NCBI RefSeq assembly: GCF_016834655.1
Contig: NZ_JAENHP010000004.1
Span: 124,001 to 188,000 of the forward strand
DNA length: 64,000 nucleotides
Source of the DNA: Paractinoplanes ovalisporus
GTDB lineage: Bacteria > Actinomycetota > Actinomycetes > Mycobacteriales > Micromonosporaceae
Reading direction: 5' to 3'
Part shown: positions 33,709-44,334 of the stretch, one piece after another
Layout: every line of letters begins with the position of its first letter
Position numbering within the stretch: position 1 is the stretch's first letter
Notes under the pieces: generated by a model
Seen by the model: only the letters and a program-made list of their open reading frames with translations
Database searches by the model: none
What the model was told of the DNA's origin: nothing
Made by a program: the position numbers and the translations under genes

Positions 33709-35037
33709 TCACCGCATCCGCGACACGATGCCGGTGTCGTAGTCGCCGGAGAGGAACTCGTCGTTCTCCAGCAGCTCGGCAAAGAACGGCAGGTTGTTCT
33801 TGGGGCCGGCGATCTGGAACCCGGCGACCGCACCCCGGGCCCGGGCGACCGCCTCGTCGCGGTCGGCGCCGACGACGATCAACTTGGCCATCAGGGAGTC
33901 GTAGGACATGCCGACCGTGGTGCCCTCGGCGTAGCCGGAGTCGATGCGGACGCCTTCGCCGGACGGCTCGACCCAGGTGGTGATCGGGCCGGGACCGGGG
34001 AGGAAGCGTTTCGGGTCTTCGGCGTTGATGCGGAGCTCGATCGCGTGACCGCTGGTGGCGGTGGTGATGGTGGTTTCGAGACCGGATGCGATCAGCAGCT
34101 GCTGCTCGACCAGGTCGATGCCGTGGATCAGCTCGGTGATCGGGTGCTCGACCTGCAGGCGGGTGTTCATCTCGAGGAAGAAGAAGTCGCCCGTGGCCGG
34201 GTCGAGCAGGCACTCGACGGTGCCGGCGTTGCGGTAGCCGACCGCCTCGCCCGCCTTGACCGCGGCCGCCAGGAAACGTTCGCGCAGCTCGGGCCCGACG
34301 GCCGGGCTCGGCGCCTCCTCCACCAGCTTCTGGTTGCGGCGCTGCACCGAGCACTCGCGCTCGGAGAGGGCGATCACGCGGCCGTCGGCCAGGCCGAGGA
34401 TCTGCACCTCGACGTGGCGCACACGGGGGAAGTAACGCTCGAGCAGCACATCGCCGCTGCCGAACATGCGCTCGGCGAACGCTCGCACCTTCTCGAACTC
34501 GGTGCGCAGCGCGGCCTCGTCGTTCGCGACGGCCATGCCCATGCCGCCCCCGCCGGCGGCGGCCTTGACCATGATCGGGTAGCCGATGCCGGCGGCCGCC
34601 TCGACCGCCTCGCCCTCGGTGGCGACCGGCTCCTGCGTGCCCGGTGCGACCGGGACGCCGGCGGCGGCCATCAGGTTGCGCGCGTTGATCTTGTCGCCCA
34701 TCGCCTCGATCGCGTCGGCGCTCGGACCGACCCAGATCAGGCCGTTCTGCTCGACCAGGCGGGCGAAGGCGGCATTTTCGCTGAGGAAGCCGTAGCCGGG
34801 GTGGATGGCCTGGGCGCCGGTGGACTTCGCGGCGGCCAGGATCGCCTCGGTGTTGCGGTAGCTCTGGGCCGGGTTGGCCGGGCCGACACACACCGCCTCG
34901 TCGGCTTCGAGGACGAACGGCATGCCCTCGTCGGCGTCGGAGTGGACCGCGATCGTCCGGATGCCGAGCCGTCGTGCGGTCCGGATGATCCGGCGGGCGA
35001 TCTCGCCCCGGTTGGCGATGAGCAGCGAGTCGATCAT
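33709..35037 (-). CDS. Stand-alone biotin carboxylase subunit of an acyl-CoA carboxylase
   Basis: A 442-residue ATP-grasp biotin carboxylase. Segments include IANRGEIARRIIRTARRLGI, HPGYGFLSENAAFA, the Gly-rich ATP loop KAAAGGGGMGM, ERECSVQRRNQKLVEEAPSP, EMNTRLQVEHPITE and RINAEDPKRFLPGPG. It stops at the end of the carboxylase domain and has no biotin carrier domain and no EAMKM-type biotin site; actinobacterial alpha subunits for this pathway are usually about 650 residues with one. The ATG at 35037 follows GAGAAGG. A biotin carrier must come from elsewhere in the genome. It lies 62 bases after the TetR gene. Confidence 0.92.
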   Translation of the reverse strand: MIDSLLIANRGEIARRIIRTARRLGIRTIAVHSDADEGMPFVLEADEAVCVGPANPAQSYRNTEAILAAAKSTGAQAIHPGYGFLSENAAFARLVEQNGLIWVGPSADAIEAMGDKINARNLMAAAGVPVAPGTQEPVATEGEAVEAAAGIGYPIMVKAAAGGGGMGMAVANDEAALRTEFEKVRAFAERMFGSGDVLLERYFPRVRHVEVQILGLADGRVIALSERECSVQRRNQKLVEEAPSPAVGPELRERFLAAAVKAGEAVGYRNAGTVECLLDPATGDFFFLEMNTRLQVEHPITELIHGIDLVEQQLLIASGLETTITTATSGHAIELRINAEDPKRFLPGPGPITTWVEPSGEGVRIDSGYAEGTTVGMSYDSLMAKLIVVGADRDEAVARARGAVAGFQIAGPKNNLPFFAELLENDEFLSGDYDTGIVSRMR

Positions 35038-35099
35038 CGTTGACCTTCTCTTCTCCTGTGATGTGGCCCTTGTGGGGCACTCTCTCTGGTGCGGCCGCC

Positions 35100-35705
35100 T
35101 TACCGCCCGGTCAGGGCGTGCATGGTGGCCTCGCGCAGCAGCGCCGCGCGGCGACGGCGGTCGACCTCGCCGCCGAGGAAGGGGGTCGAGTTCATCAGGC
35201 CGAACGCCGAGTGGGCGAGCACCCGTGCCTCGGGGGCGTCGAGCTCGGGGCGCAGCATGGCCAGCACGCCCACCCACTCCTCGACATAGAGGCGCTGGAG
35301 GCGGCGGATCTGGCGGCGCGGCTCTTCGGGCAGGCGGTCGAGCTCGTGCAGGTGCAGAGCGATGACGGCCGGGTTGGCCAGCGCGAACTCGACATGGAAG
35401 TCGATCAGGTCGGCCAGCGCGGCGCTGGCGTCTTCGGGGTGCTGGCCCACGCGGGCCTTGCCGCCGTGCAGCAGGCTCTCGCTCACCGGGATCAGGGCCG
35501 CGACCAGCATCGCCTCTTTGCCGGCGAAGTGATGATAAAGCGCCGGCCCGGTCACCCCGGCCGCGGAACCGATGTCGTCCATCGACACGCCGTGGTAGCC
35601 ACGGGCCGCGAACAGACCGACCGCGATCTCGAGGATCTCGTCGCGGCGCGACCGCCGCCGGGGCGCGGGCGGGCCCTGGCGCTGCTGCTGATCAACCGTT
35701 GTCAC
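35100..35705 (-). CDS. TetR family regulator of the acyl-CoA/leucine catabolic genes
   Basis: A 201-residue TetR protein: the helix-turn-helix (about 22-68, RRDEILEIAVGLFAARGYHG...TGPALYHHFAGKEAML) is followed by a helical ligand domain. It is the first gene of the TetR/biotin carboxylase/HMG-CoA lyase operon. AACGNNCGTT palindromes occur both before it (35741-35750) and before the carboxyltransferase operon (29807-29833), which makes it the likely regulator of both halves, responding perhaps to an acyl-CoA. The start is a GTG at 35705 with a weak ribosome site. Confidence 0.88.
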   Translation of the reverse strand: MTTVDQQQRQGPPAPRRRSRRDEILEIAVGLFAARGYHGVSMDDIGSAAGVTGPALYHHFAGKEAMLVAALIPVSESLLHGGKARVGQHPEDASAALADLIDFHVEFALANPAVIALHLHELDRLPEEPRRQIRRLQRLYVEEWVGVLAMLRPELDAPEARVLAHSAFGLMNSTPFLGGEVDRRRRAALLREATMHALTGR

Positions 35706-35738
35706 GAGGCCACTTTAACCCGCTGTCAAGCCCTGGCC

Positions 35739-35752
35739 TTAACGGGCGTTCA
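35739..35752. promoter_or_regulatory. Candidate TetR operator (autoregulation)
   Basis: TTAACGGGCGTTCA contains AACGGGCGTT (35741-35750), the same AACGNNCGTT core found twice at 29807-29833. It lies 34-47 bp before the TetR start and overlaps the stop codon of the TPR gene. A weaker relative, TTAACCCGCTGTCAA, is at 35715-35729. Confidence 0.55.
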
Positions 35753-38512
35753 GGATGTGGAACGGCCCTCCAGGGCAGCCACCGCCTCGTCGTGGACCCG
35801 CACCGCGATCTCGCGGGTCGGGGCGTTGTCGGGCATGCGCTCCAGCAGCGCCCGCAGCAACGCCACGGCCTCGGCCGGCTGTCCCGAGCGCAGCAGCGCC
35901 TCGCCCAGCATGCCCTCGATGCGGTCGGCCTGATCGGTGGCGCCGATCGCCGCCAGCCGCTCGGGAGCGCCGCGCAGGTGGGGCAACGCCTCGGAGTAAC
36001 GCCCCCGGGACATCAGCAGATTACCGGCCTCGTACGCGGTCAGGTTGCGCTGGAAGATCGCGTTGGGCTCGGCCGCGAGCTCACTGGGCAGCGCGTCGAA
36101 CTTGGCACCGATCTCGGCGATCACCTCTTCGCCGCGCTCGGGCTGGTCGGCATAGTGCAGAGCGCTCACCGCCCGGCGCAGGGCGCGCAGCTCGCCGATC
36201 GGGTCTTCGGCCTCGCGCAGGGCCGACGCCGCGGCCAGGAACAGCTCGGCCGCCTCGGCGTCGCGGTCCATGTCGAAGAGCAGGCCGGCCGCGTCTTCGG
36301 TGATCTGGCCACGACCGGCGGGGTTGTCGGCCAGCCGCTCGATCAGGGTGCGGTAGAGGACGAGGGCGCCGTCCCGGTCGCCGATCTCCTGATAGAGCCC
36401 GGCCAGCATGTAACGGGTGTTGTCGGCGGTCTCGTCGTCGTCCAGCTTCTCGAAGATCGCGAGCGCTTCCTCGGCCACCTCGGCCGCCTCGACCGGCCGG
36501 CCGGCCATCCGGTAGGCGCGGGCCAGGTCGCCCCGGGCGTAGGCGCCGCCCGCTTCGAGGTCGTTCTCGGCGCAGAGGGCCACGGCCTCGGTCAGGTCGG
36601 CGATCGCCTCGTCGGGGCGGTCGAGGCGCAGCAACGCGTTGCCCCGGCCGACCCGCGCGGTGAGGGCCATGTCGTCTTCCCCGACGGCGAGCACGGCGCT
36701 GAACGCCTCGACCTTCTCGGCCGGGTCGTGGGTGGTGTTGCCCCAGTAGATGGCGGCCTCGGCCATCCGGCGGGCCGGCCCGTTCGCGCGGTAGAACTCC
36801 CATCCCGCACGCGCCGCGGCCGCGGCCTCCTCGTGCCGGTGGGCCGCCATCCGGTTGCGGGAGCGCCACATCGCGTGCATGGCGACCATGCGCGGGTCGC
36901 CGGTCTCGGCGGCGTAGGCGTCGCCGCGGTCGCCGGCCTCGTTCGCCTCGTCGATGCGCTCGTTCATCAGGTGCAGAATGGACAGTCGGGCCCACGCGTT
37001 GGCCCGCTCGAACGCGCCGCCGTGTTCTTCCTGGTAGGTGACGTCGGCCCGGATCGGTTCCTCGTCGACCTGGTCACCCTCGTATCCGTGGTTGATCGCG
37101 ATGCGGGCCCGGAGCGTGCTGGCGTCACCGGTCGCGCCCGCCTCCTCGAACAGCTCGAGCGCCCGCGACCAGTGCTCGGGCGACTGCCGGCGGTTGCCGA
37201 TCATCAGCTCCCGGCGGGCGCGGAGCAGCGGGTCGTCGAGCGTGGGGAAGCGGGCGTCGAGAGCGGCCAGCGTCGCTTCCAGATCGTCGTCACGGTCGGC
37301 CCGCCAGTGCTGCCTCGCCAGGTCGAGCAGTTCGGCCGCATCGGCTGCAACCGGGACCTCGTCGACCGGGGCGGGAGCCGGCATGACGGGCGCCGGGGTG
37401 GGGGCGGCTTGGCGGGCGGTCGGCGAGAGGGTCAGCACCGACGCATACGGCTCGGCGTTCAGGCTGTCGGCGATCGACCGGCCCTGGTGGTCGGTGCCGT
37501 TGCGCTTGTCGAACCGGGCGGCCAGGTCGGTGGCGCGGGCGGAGAGTTCGGCGGCGAGGTCGGCGGCCGTGATGTCGCCACGTTCGCGCCGGTGGACGAC
37601 CGCGTCGCCGTGGCCGAGCTCGGTGAGGCGGCGCAGAAGCATCGCGGCGTCGGCCGAGAAGTGCATCTCGGCGGCGGGCGAGGGCGCGTTGTCGAGCCAG
37701 TCGATGTGCCGCTGCAGGATCTCGAGGCCGCGGTGCTCGTTGCCGGTGCGCGCGCAGAACGCCAGGTGGGTGCCGAGGTTCCACAGGTCGGCCAGGTTGC
37801 CGCGCTCGAGACGGTAGGACCGGCGGTGGGCGTCGGCCGCCTCGTCGAGCCGGTCGGTGCGAAGGTAGGCCACCATCAGCTCACGCAGGATGCCCTGGGG
37901 CTGCTCGGTGCAGGTCAGCTCGCCGGCCAGCACCGGTTCGGCGGTCGCCACGACGTCGGCGAAACGGTTGCGCTCGTTGTAATAGGCGGCGACCGAGGAC
38001 GGGTCGCAGCCGATGCAGTCGGAGAGGTCGTCGCGGGGTGCGGCCTGCCAGCGGGCGAACCACTCGTCGGCCTCGGGCGAACCGACGTGGTCGGCCACGA
38101 TGTAGCGGTGTTTGTAGACGGCCTGCATGCTGTGGCCGTCTTCCCGGTAGCGGCGTTCCATGTCGTCGAGCACCGCATAGGTGCGGTCCAGCGGGATCTC
38201 GGGGAAGTTGGTCATCGCGTTGACCATGGTCTTGAAGTGCCACAGCAGGGTGTGCTTGCCGCTTTCGTGGTGCGCGCCGGGGTTGCGGTCGAAGTCGGCC
38301 AGGCTCCAGGCGAAGGTGACGAACGCCTTGGCCGGCTCACCGCCGTACGTGTAGGCGTTCGTGGCCAGCAGCCGCACGTGGAAGGCGAGTTGCGGGTCGT
38401 TCACCGTGTCGGCGTGGCGCAGGACCTCTTCGACCAGGGCGATCTGGGCCGCGCCGTGCGGCAGCGAACGGGCCTGCCGGCACAACTCCCACAGCTCGTC
38501 GGCTGTCCTCAT
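35750..38512 (-). CDS. Large TPR-repeat protein coupled to an HSP90-family gene
   Basis: A 920-residue soluble protein built almost entirely of helical repeats of TPR type (for example the run around ADAHRRSYRLERGNLADLWNLG and the C-terminal half with repeated AEAVALLRAL-like helices). An Ala/Pro hinge near residue 370 (AAPTPAPVMPAPAPVDEVP) divides it into two blocks. No enzymatic motif is seen. The ATG at 38512 overlaps the stop of the HSP90-family gene (ATGA). A 920-residue TPR array coupled to a chaperone suggests a co-chaperone or client scaffold. The open frame extends 84 codons upstream inside the HSP90 gene, which is a shadow. Confidence 0.82.
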   Translation of the reverse strand: MRTADELWELCRQARSLPHGAAQIALVEEVLRHADTVNDPQLAFHVRLLATNAYTYGGEPAKAFVTFAWSLADFDRNPGAHHESGKHTLLWHFKTMVNAMTNFPEIPLDRTYAVLDDMERRYREDGHSMQAVYKHRYIVADHVGSPEADEWFARWQAAPRDDLSDCIGCDPSSVAAYYNERNRFADVVATAEPVLAGELTCTEQPQGILRELMVAYLRTDRLDEAADAHRRSYRLERGNLADLWNLGTHLAFCARTGNEHRGLEILQRHIDWLDNAPSPAAEMHFSADAAMLLRRLTELGHGDAVVHRRERGDITAADLAAELSARATDLAARFDKRNGTDHQGRSIADSLNAEPYASVLTLSPTARQAAPTPAPVMPAPAPVDEVPVAADAAELLDLARQHWRADRDDDLEATLAALDARFPTLDDPLLRARRELMIGNRRQSPEHWSRALELFEEAGATGDASTLRARIAINHGYEGDQVDEEPIRADVTYQEEHGGAFERANAWARLSILHLMNERIDEANEAGDRGDAYAAETGDPRMVAMHAMWRSRNRMAAHRHEEAAAAARAGWEFYRANGPARRMAEAAIYWGNTTHDPAEKVEAFSAVLAVGEDDMALTARVGRGNALLRLDRPDEAIADLTEAVALCAENDLEAGGAYARGDLARAYRMAGRPVEAAEVAEEALAIFEKLDDDETADNTRYMLAGLYQEIGDRDGALVLYRTLIERLADNPAGRGQITEDAAGLLFDMDRDAEAAELFLAAASALREAEDPIGELRALRRAVSALHYADQPERGEEVIAEIGAKFDALPSELAAEPNAIFQRNLTAYEAGNLLMSRGRYSEALPHLRGAPERLAAIGATDQADRIEGMLGEALLRSGQPAEAVALLRALLERMPDNAPTREIAVRVHDEAVAALEGRSTS

Positions 38513-40236
38513 CTGTCCTCCCCCGGGACGGCCCGGTCCAGCAGGCCCATGAACGAACTGGTCAGCAGCGCGGCGTCGGCCGGGCGGATCGGGTGTTGCC
38601 CGAGCATCAGGGCCTGGCCGTACAGCGACTCGACGGCCAGGCCGGCGAGCTCGGGGTCGGCGAGCGCGGTGATGCGGCGTACGAGGGCATTGCGGTGGTT
38701 GAGCACGAGCTGCGGACGGTCGACCGTCGTCACGCGGGACAGTGCGTCGAGCACCCCGCCCCACAGGTCGTCGGCGGCGTCACGGCTCTGGGTGAACTGC
38801 TCGTTGAAGGCGGCGGCGCGGCTCACGAGATAGAGCGCGGGGACGGTCGCCGGGTCGAACCCGCGGACCACCACCTCGCACCCGAGCCGGTCGAGGCGGC
38901 GCTGGGCAACGGCCAGGAAGGGGCGCAACCGCAGCTCGGTCTCGGTGTCGACGGCCGAGAACCGGGCCGCGACGTCGGACGGCTCGAGCCGCTCGGCCCG
39001 CACCTCGCGATCTACAGTGGCCAGACGCTCGACGATGTCGGAGTTGTAGACGATGCCGCCGTTGATCACGCCGAGGTCTTGAGCGGCGGCGATCGACGCG
39101 AGCTGGCGGAACTCGTCGTGGCCGGCCGCGTAACGCAGCACGCCGTGGCGCTCGCGGAACTCGGCCAGCGTGACGAAACCCATGTTCGTCTCGAGCGGCA
39201 CCCACTGCTCGACCAGGCGCAGCATCTCGTCGTCGTGCAGGGCCAGCGCCTTGACGCCGAGGTGGTGGATGGAAAGGAACTCGCCGAGGCGGCGCGGGTC
39301 GGTCGAGGCGAGACGCACCAGCCAGCCGCGCAACTGGTCGGCGATGGCCTGGCGGGTGTCGGCGAGCAGGCTGTCGTCGTAGAGCGCCTCACGGCTCGCG
39401 GTCGGGCGCAGTTCGGTGCTGTCGACCACACAGCGGGCGAAGAACGCCCACTCGGGCAGCAGGCCCTCGACGCTCTCGGCCAGCAGCATGCGCTTGAGAT
39501 AGACGCGATGACCACCGCGGGCGGCCGGGTTGACCGGGGTCGGCAGGACGAACGCGGCGCCGGTCAGGCCGGCCTCGGGCACGTCGAGCGGCACCACGTC
39601 GAGCGGGCGGAAACCGAAGACCTCTTGCGCGTACGCCACCAGGTCGCCCCCGCGCCACGGCAACTCGCCGGTGGTGACCGGCACGTCGTCGACCTCGACC
39701 CGCACCGGGAGCAGAGAGCCGTAGAGCCCGGCCAGTTCGCGCACGGTCTCGGCGGTGAGCAGCGTCTCGGAGCCGCGGCGGGGCAGCAGCGTGACCGTCG
39801 TGCCGGGTTCGCGCTCGTCGCCGGGGCGCACTTCGTAACGCCCGTCGGAGTATCCCGTCCAGAGCACGGGCTCGGCGCCGGCGCGGCGGGTGTGCACGCG
39901 GATCTCGTCGGCCACCAGGAAGCAGGAGAGCAGGCCGATGCCGAACTGGCCGAGGAACTCGTGGCGGGCGAAGCCGAGCTCGTCGCGTTTCGAGCTGCGC
40001 CCGATCGTGGCCAGCAGCTCGTGCACCTGGGCCTCGGTCAGGCCGATGCCGTTGTCGGTGACGCGCAGCATGTCGGAGCCGGTGGTGATCGAGACCAGCC
40101 CGGGCCCGCCGGCCGCGGTGATCGCGTCGACCGAGTTTTGCAGCAGCTCACGGACATAGACCCGGGGGCTCGCATAGAGGTGGTGGCTGAGGAGATCGAC
40201 GATGCCGCGGAGATCGACCTGGAACGTGTTGCTCAC
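38509..40236 (-). CDS. HSP90 family chaperone, short HtpG-like
   Basis: A 575-residue member of the HSP90/HtpG family, an ATP-dependent chaperone. The GHKL ATPase pocket is clear at the N-terminus: RELLQNSVDAI (helix with the catalytic Glu and the Asn/Asp of motif I), VTDNGIGLT (DxGxG) and the lid FLGQFGIGLLSCFLV. The middle domain has YLKRMLL and the substrate segment LRPTASREALYDD. It is shorter than E. coli HtpG (624) and differs in the C-terminal dimer region. There is no MEEVD-type tail. The start is ATG 40236. The 4-bp overlap with the TPR gene implies co-translation. Confidence 0.9.
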   Translation of the reverse strand: MSNTFQVDLRGIVDLLSHHLYASPRVYVRELLQNSVDAITAAGGPGLVSITTGSDMLRVTDNGIGLTEAQVHELLATIGRSSKRDELGFARHEFLGQFGIGLLSCFLVADEIRVHTRRAGAEPVLWTGYSDGRYEVRPGDEREPGTTVTLLPRRGSETLLTAETVRELAGLYGSLLPVRVEVDDVPVTTGELPWRGGDLVAYAQEVFGFRPLDVVPLDVPEAGLTGAAFVLPTPVNPAARGGHRVYLKRMLLAESVEGLLPEWAFFARCVVDSTELRPTASREALYDDSLLADTRQAIADQLRGWLVRLASTDPRRLGEFLSIHHLGVKALALHDDEMLRLVEQWVPLETNMGFVTLAEFRERHGVLRYAAGHDEFRQLASIAAAQDLGVINGGIVYNSDIVERLATVDREVRAERLEPSDVAARFSAVDTETELRLRPFLAVAQRRLDRLGCEVVVRGFDPATVPALYLVSRAAAFNEQFTQSRDAADDLWGGVLDALSRVTTVDRPQLVLNHRNALVRRITALADPELAGLAVESLYGQALMLGQHPIRPADAALLTSSFMGLLDRAVPGEDR

Positions 40237-40265
40237 GGCGGAGAAGGTACCGCGAACGGGCGACA

Positions 40266-40297
40266 GAAACGGGGCGGTTTCCCACCCGCCCCGTTTC
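40266..40297. terminator. Hairpin downstream of the sulfurtransferase? (between it and the HSP90 start)
   Basis: GAAACGGGGCGG (40266-40277) pairs with CCGCCCCGTTTC (40286-40297). On the minus strand it lies 7 bases past the sulfurtransferase stop and just upstream of the HSP90 gene. Confidence 0.85.
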
Positions 40298-40303
40298 GGT
40301 TCG

Positions 40304-41203
<900 letters not shown>

Positions 41204-41250
41204 GACTGTCACGCTAGCCCTTCGCAGCGCTCGATCCGGCGCGCTCTCCG

Positions 41251-42018
41251 TCACTCTTTGCAGCCCATCGGGGCCAGGGCCGGGCGCTTGGCCGTGACGA
41301 GCTCGCCCGACGAATGTCCGCGCAGGTGGCGGCCGACCCAGGGGGCCAGGTGCTCGCGGGCCCAGCGCAGGTCGGCGCCGCGCGCGAGCAGCCACGGGGT
41401 GGGCTCGGGCGTGGGTGGCACCAGCATCCAGTCCTCGTTCGCGCCGACACCGAGAGCGTTGAGCACGTGTCCGGCCGTGCGGCGGTGGCCGGCCGGTGAG
41501 AGGTGCAGCCGGTCGGGCGCCCACATGTGCGGGTGGTGGAACGCGTCGTCGGCGAACAGGTCGACCAGCAGGGTGTCGTAGCGCTCGGCCAGCATGGAGG
41601 CGCCGTCGTTGAGCACGGCCGCGCGCCGCCCGAGGATGGCGGGAAGGTTGACGGTGACGTCGGCGAACCGGAAGAGGATGACCTGGGCACCCGACTCGCG
41701 CAGCCTCCGCACCACGCCGTCGAGCTCCATCACGAGGGCGTGCGGGTCGACCCGTACGCGCAGGGCGTCGTTGCCGCCGGCCGCGATGCTGACCAGGTCG
41801 GGATGCATCGCCAGGGTCGGTTCCAGCTGCTCGTCGACGATCTCGTGCATGACCTTGCCGCGGATCGCGAGATTGGCGTAACCGAAATCGGGTCCCGAGT
41901 CGACCGCCAGACGCGCGGCCACCAGATCGGCCCAGCCCCGGAAGCTGCCGTCCGGGTACGCGTCGTTCAGGCCCTCGGTGAAGCTGTCTCCCATAGCAAC
42001 GAAGCTTCGCCAAGCCAT
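41251..42018 (-). CDS. SGNH/GDSL-family hydrolase
   Basis: A 255-residue esterase-like protein. The SGNH blocks are in order: GDSFTEG with the nucleophile Ser (block I, about residues 10-16), NLAIRGK (II), AGGNDALR (III) and [11 protein letters not shown] (V) with the catalytic Asp/His. There is no signal peptide, so it is cytoplasmic. The substrate is unknown; candidates are acyl esters of lipids or glycans. The ATG at 42018 gives [12 protein letters not shown]. It lies 47 bases before the sulfurtransferase gene on the same strand and may share its transcript; it is divergent from proS. Confidence 0.88.
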   Translation of the reverse strand: MAWRSFVAMGDSFTEGLNDAYPDGSFRGWADLVAARLAVDSGPDFGYANLAIRGKVMHEIVDEQLEPTLAMHPDLVSIAAGGNDALRVRVDPHALVMELDGVVRRLRESGAQVILFRFADVTVNLPAILGRRAAVLNDGASMLAERYDTLLVDLFADDAFHHPHMWAPDRLHLSPAGHRRTAGHVLNALGVGANEDWMLVPPTPEPTPWLLARGADLRWAREHLAPWVGRHLRGHSSGELVTAKRPALAPMGCKE

Positions 42019-42155
42019 CGCCGCCCCCTTAACGCTCTTTTAATTTTTCCCGTGGGGAACACATTTCCACTCGATCAAGGCGCTGGGTAGCGTGACGCTG
42101 GCGACACTTCGATATAGGGGTGCTCCCGTGCGTCAACCTCCCTACGCTGCTCCGC

Positions 42156-43889
42156 ATGCTGTTGCGAATGTCCACCTTGCTCCTGAAGACCCTGCGGGAG
42201 GAGCCGGCGGACGCGGAGGTGCCGAGTCATCGGCTGCTGCTGCGCGCCGGATACGTCCGCCGCGCCGCCCCGGGTGCTTACACCTGGCTCCCGCTCGGCA
42301 AGCTCGTGCTCGACCGCGTCTCGGCGATCCTGCGCGACGAGATGGCGGCCGCCGGCGGGCAGGAGGTCGCCTTCCCGGCGCTGCTGCCGCGTGAGCCCTA
42401 CGACGTGAGCAACCGCTGGACCGAGTACGGCGACGACATCTTCACGCTCAAGGACAGGCGCGGCGGCGACTATCTGCTGGCGCCCACCCACGAAGAGATG
42501 TTCACGCTGCTGGTGCAGGACATGACCAGCTCCTACCGCGACTTCCCGCTGGTGCTGTTCCAGATCCAGACGAAGTACCGCGACGAGGCCCGGCCCCGCG
42601 GCGGCCTGCTGCGCGGGCGCGAGTTCCTGATGAAAGACGCCTATTCGTTCTCGCTCACCGACGACGGGCTGGAGGAGGCGTACGCCTCGATGCGCGTCGC
42701 CTACCAGCGCGCGTTCTCCCGGCTGGGGCTGTCCCACACGATCGTCTCGGCCATGTCGGGCGCGATGGGCGGGTCCGCCTCCGAGGAGTTCCTGGCCACG
42801 GCCGAGGTGGGCGAAGACACGTTCGTCGGCTGCACCTCGTGTTCCTACGCCGCCAACACCGAGGCCGTGGTGACCCCGGCGCCGGAATCGCCCCGGGTCA
42901 CGGCGCCCGCGCTCGAGGTGCACGACACCCCCGACACCCCGACCATCGCCTCGCTGGTCGACCTGGCCAACGCCCGCGCCCTCGGCGGCCGCAGCGACTG
43001 GACGGCGGCCGACACCCTCAAGAACGTCGTGGTCACCGTGCACACCCCGGGCCGGCCGGACGAGGTTCTGGTGATCGGCGTGCCCGGCGACCGCGAGGTC
43101 GACCTCAGGCGGCTCGACGCCGCGCTCGCCCCGGCCACGGCCACCCTCTTCGACGACTTCGCGGCCCGGCCCGACCTGGTCAAGGGCTACATCGGCCCGC
43201 AGGGCATCAAGGCCCGCTATCTGGCCGACCCGCGGGTGGTCGCCGGCAGCGCCTGGCTGACCGGGGCGAACGAACCGGGCCGGCACGCCATCAACGTGGT
43301 GGCCGGTCGCGACTTCACCCCCGAGGGCACGATCGAGGCGGCCGACGTCCGCGCCGGTGACCCGTGCCCGGCCTGCGGGGCGGGCGAGCTGACCATGCGC
43401 CGGGGCATCGAGATCGGCCACATCTTCCAGCTGGGCCGGCGCTACACCGACGCGTTCAAGCTCGACGTGCTCGGCGTGGACGGCAAGCCGGTCCGGCCCA
43501 CCATGGGGTGTTACGGCATCGGGGTGTCGAGGGCCGTCGCGGCGATCGCCGAACAGCACCACGACGAGCGCGGCCTGCTCTGGCCGGACGAGGTGGCCCC
43601 GGCCGACGTGCACATCGTCGCGGCCGGCAAGGACGGCCAGGTCGCAGCCGCCCTGGAGCTGGCCGGGGAGCTGGTCGCGGCCGGGCTGCGGGTGCTGGTC
43701 GACGACCGGCCCCAGGTCTCGGCCGGCGTGAAGTTCACCGACGCCGAACTGATCGGGGTCACCCGGTCCGTCGTGGTCGGGCGCCGGTCGGCCGAGGGTT
43801 ACGTCGAATTTCGCGATCGCCGCACAGGGGAACGAAACGATGTGGCGGTCACGGACATACCACGTGTAATCGCTACTTCACTCGGGTAA
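42156..43889 (+). CDS. proS: Prolyl-tRNA synthetase (bacterial type with editing insert)
   Basis: A 577-residue class II aminoacyl-tRNA synthetase charging tRNA-Pro. Motif 2 lies in [31 protein letters not shown] and motif 3 in [17 protein letters not shown]. The YbaK-type editing insert sits between (about 235-395, with [12 protein letters not shown] before it). The C-terminal anticodon-binding domain ends the protein. The ATG at 42156 gives the family N-terminus [20 protein letters not shown]. The frame is open to a GTG at 42120. A TATAGG element at 42113-42118 may be its -10 box. Confidence 0.95.
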   Translation: MLLRMSTLLLKTLREEPADAEVPSHRLLLRAGYVRRAAPGAYTWLPLGKLVLDRVSAILRDEMAAAGGQEVAFPALLPREPYDVSNRWTEYGDDIFTLKDRRGGDYLLAPTHEEMFTLLVQDMTSSYRDFPLVLFQIQTKYRDEARPRGGLLRGREFLMKDAYSFSLTDDGLEEAYASMRVAYQRAFSRLGLSHTIVSAMSGAMGGSASEEFLATAEVGEDTFVGCTSCSYAANTEAVVTPAPESPRVTAPALEVHDTPDTPTIASLVDLANARALGGRSDWTAADTLKNVVVTVHTPGRPDEVLVIGVPGDREVDLRRLDAALAPATATLFDDFAARPDLVKGYIGPQGIKARYLADPRVVAGSAWLTGANEPGRHAINVVAGRDFTPEGTIEAADVRAGDPCPACGAGELTMRRGIEIGHIFQLGRRYTDAFKLDVLGVDGKPVRPTMGCYGIGVSRAVAAIAEQHHDERGLLWPDEVAPADVHIVAAGKDGQVAAALELAGELVAAGLRVLVDDRPQVSAGVKFTDAELIGVTRSVVVGRRSAEGYVEFRDRRTGERNDVAVTDIPRVIATSLG

Positions 43890-43911
43890 CCCCATTCACA
43901 ACGGGAGGTGC

Positions 43912-44310
43912 ATGCGCATGGCGAGGACGGCAGTCGCCGAGGTCATGACCCGGCAGGTGGTCTACCTGCCGGAGGCGACGATGCTGGACGAGGCCGCGCA
44001 GGTGATGCGTGACCGCGGCATCGGCGACGTGGTGGTGACCCGCGGTCCGACGATGATCGGCGTGATCACCGACCGCGACATCGTGGTCCGCGCGATCGCG
44101 GAGAATCTGCCCCCGCGCACGACCTCACTCGGCGACATCACCGCGCATGAGCTGATCATGGTCGAGCAGTCGGCCACGATCGACGAGGCGGTCCAGGCCA
44201 TGCGCGAGCGGGGTGTCCGCCGGCTGCTGGTGTGCGACGCCGACCGCAAGGTGGTCGGCATCCTGAGCCTCAGCGACGTGGCGCTGCTCCCCACATCGGC
44301 GCCCGCCTAG
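43912..44310 (+). CDS. Tandem CBS-domain protein
   Basis: A 132-residue protein made of two CBS motifs (about 8-65 and 75-128), a Bateman module that usually binds adenine nucleotides. Signatures are VMTRQVVYLPEAT, VVVTRGPTMIGVITDRDIVVRAIAE and RRLLVCDADRKVVGILSLSDVAL. A GGGAGG ribosome site precedes ATG 43912 closely; ATG 43918, six bases later, may fit its spacing better. It lies just after proS and may be cotranscribed. Stand-alone CBS proteins of this size are often stress-related in actinobacteria; the partner is unknown. Confidence 0.92.
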   Translation: MRMARTAVAEVMTRQVVYLPEATMLDEAAQVMRDRGIGDVVVTRGPTMIGVITDRDIVVRAIAENLPPRTTSLGDITAHELIMVEQSATIDEAVQAMRERGVRRLLVCDADRKVVGILSLSDVALLPTSAPA

Positions 44311-44334
44311 GAGGGCCGCGTTACTGTCGGTGCC

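Noticed and set aside
33704..35080. Upstream extension of the HMG-CoA lyase frame
   Set aside because: The extension lies out of frame inside the biotin carboxylase gene; the lyase clearly starts at ATG 33703.
35699..38833. 1044-codon rightward frame opposite the TPR gene
   Set aside because: Same reason; it also crosses into the HSP90 gene.
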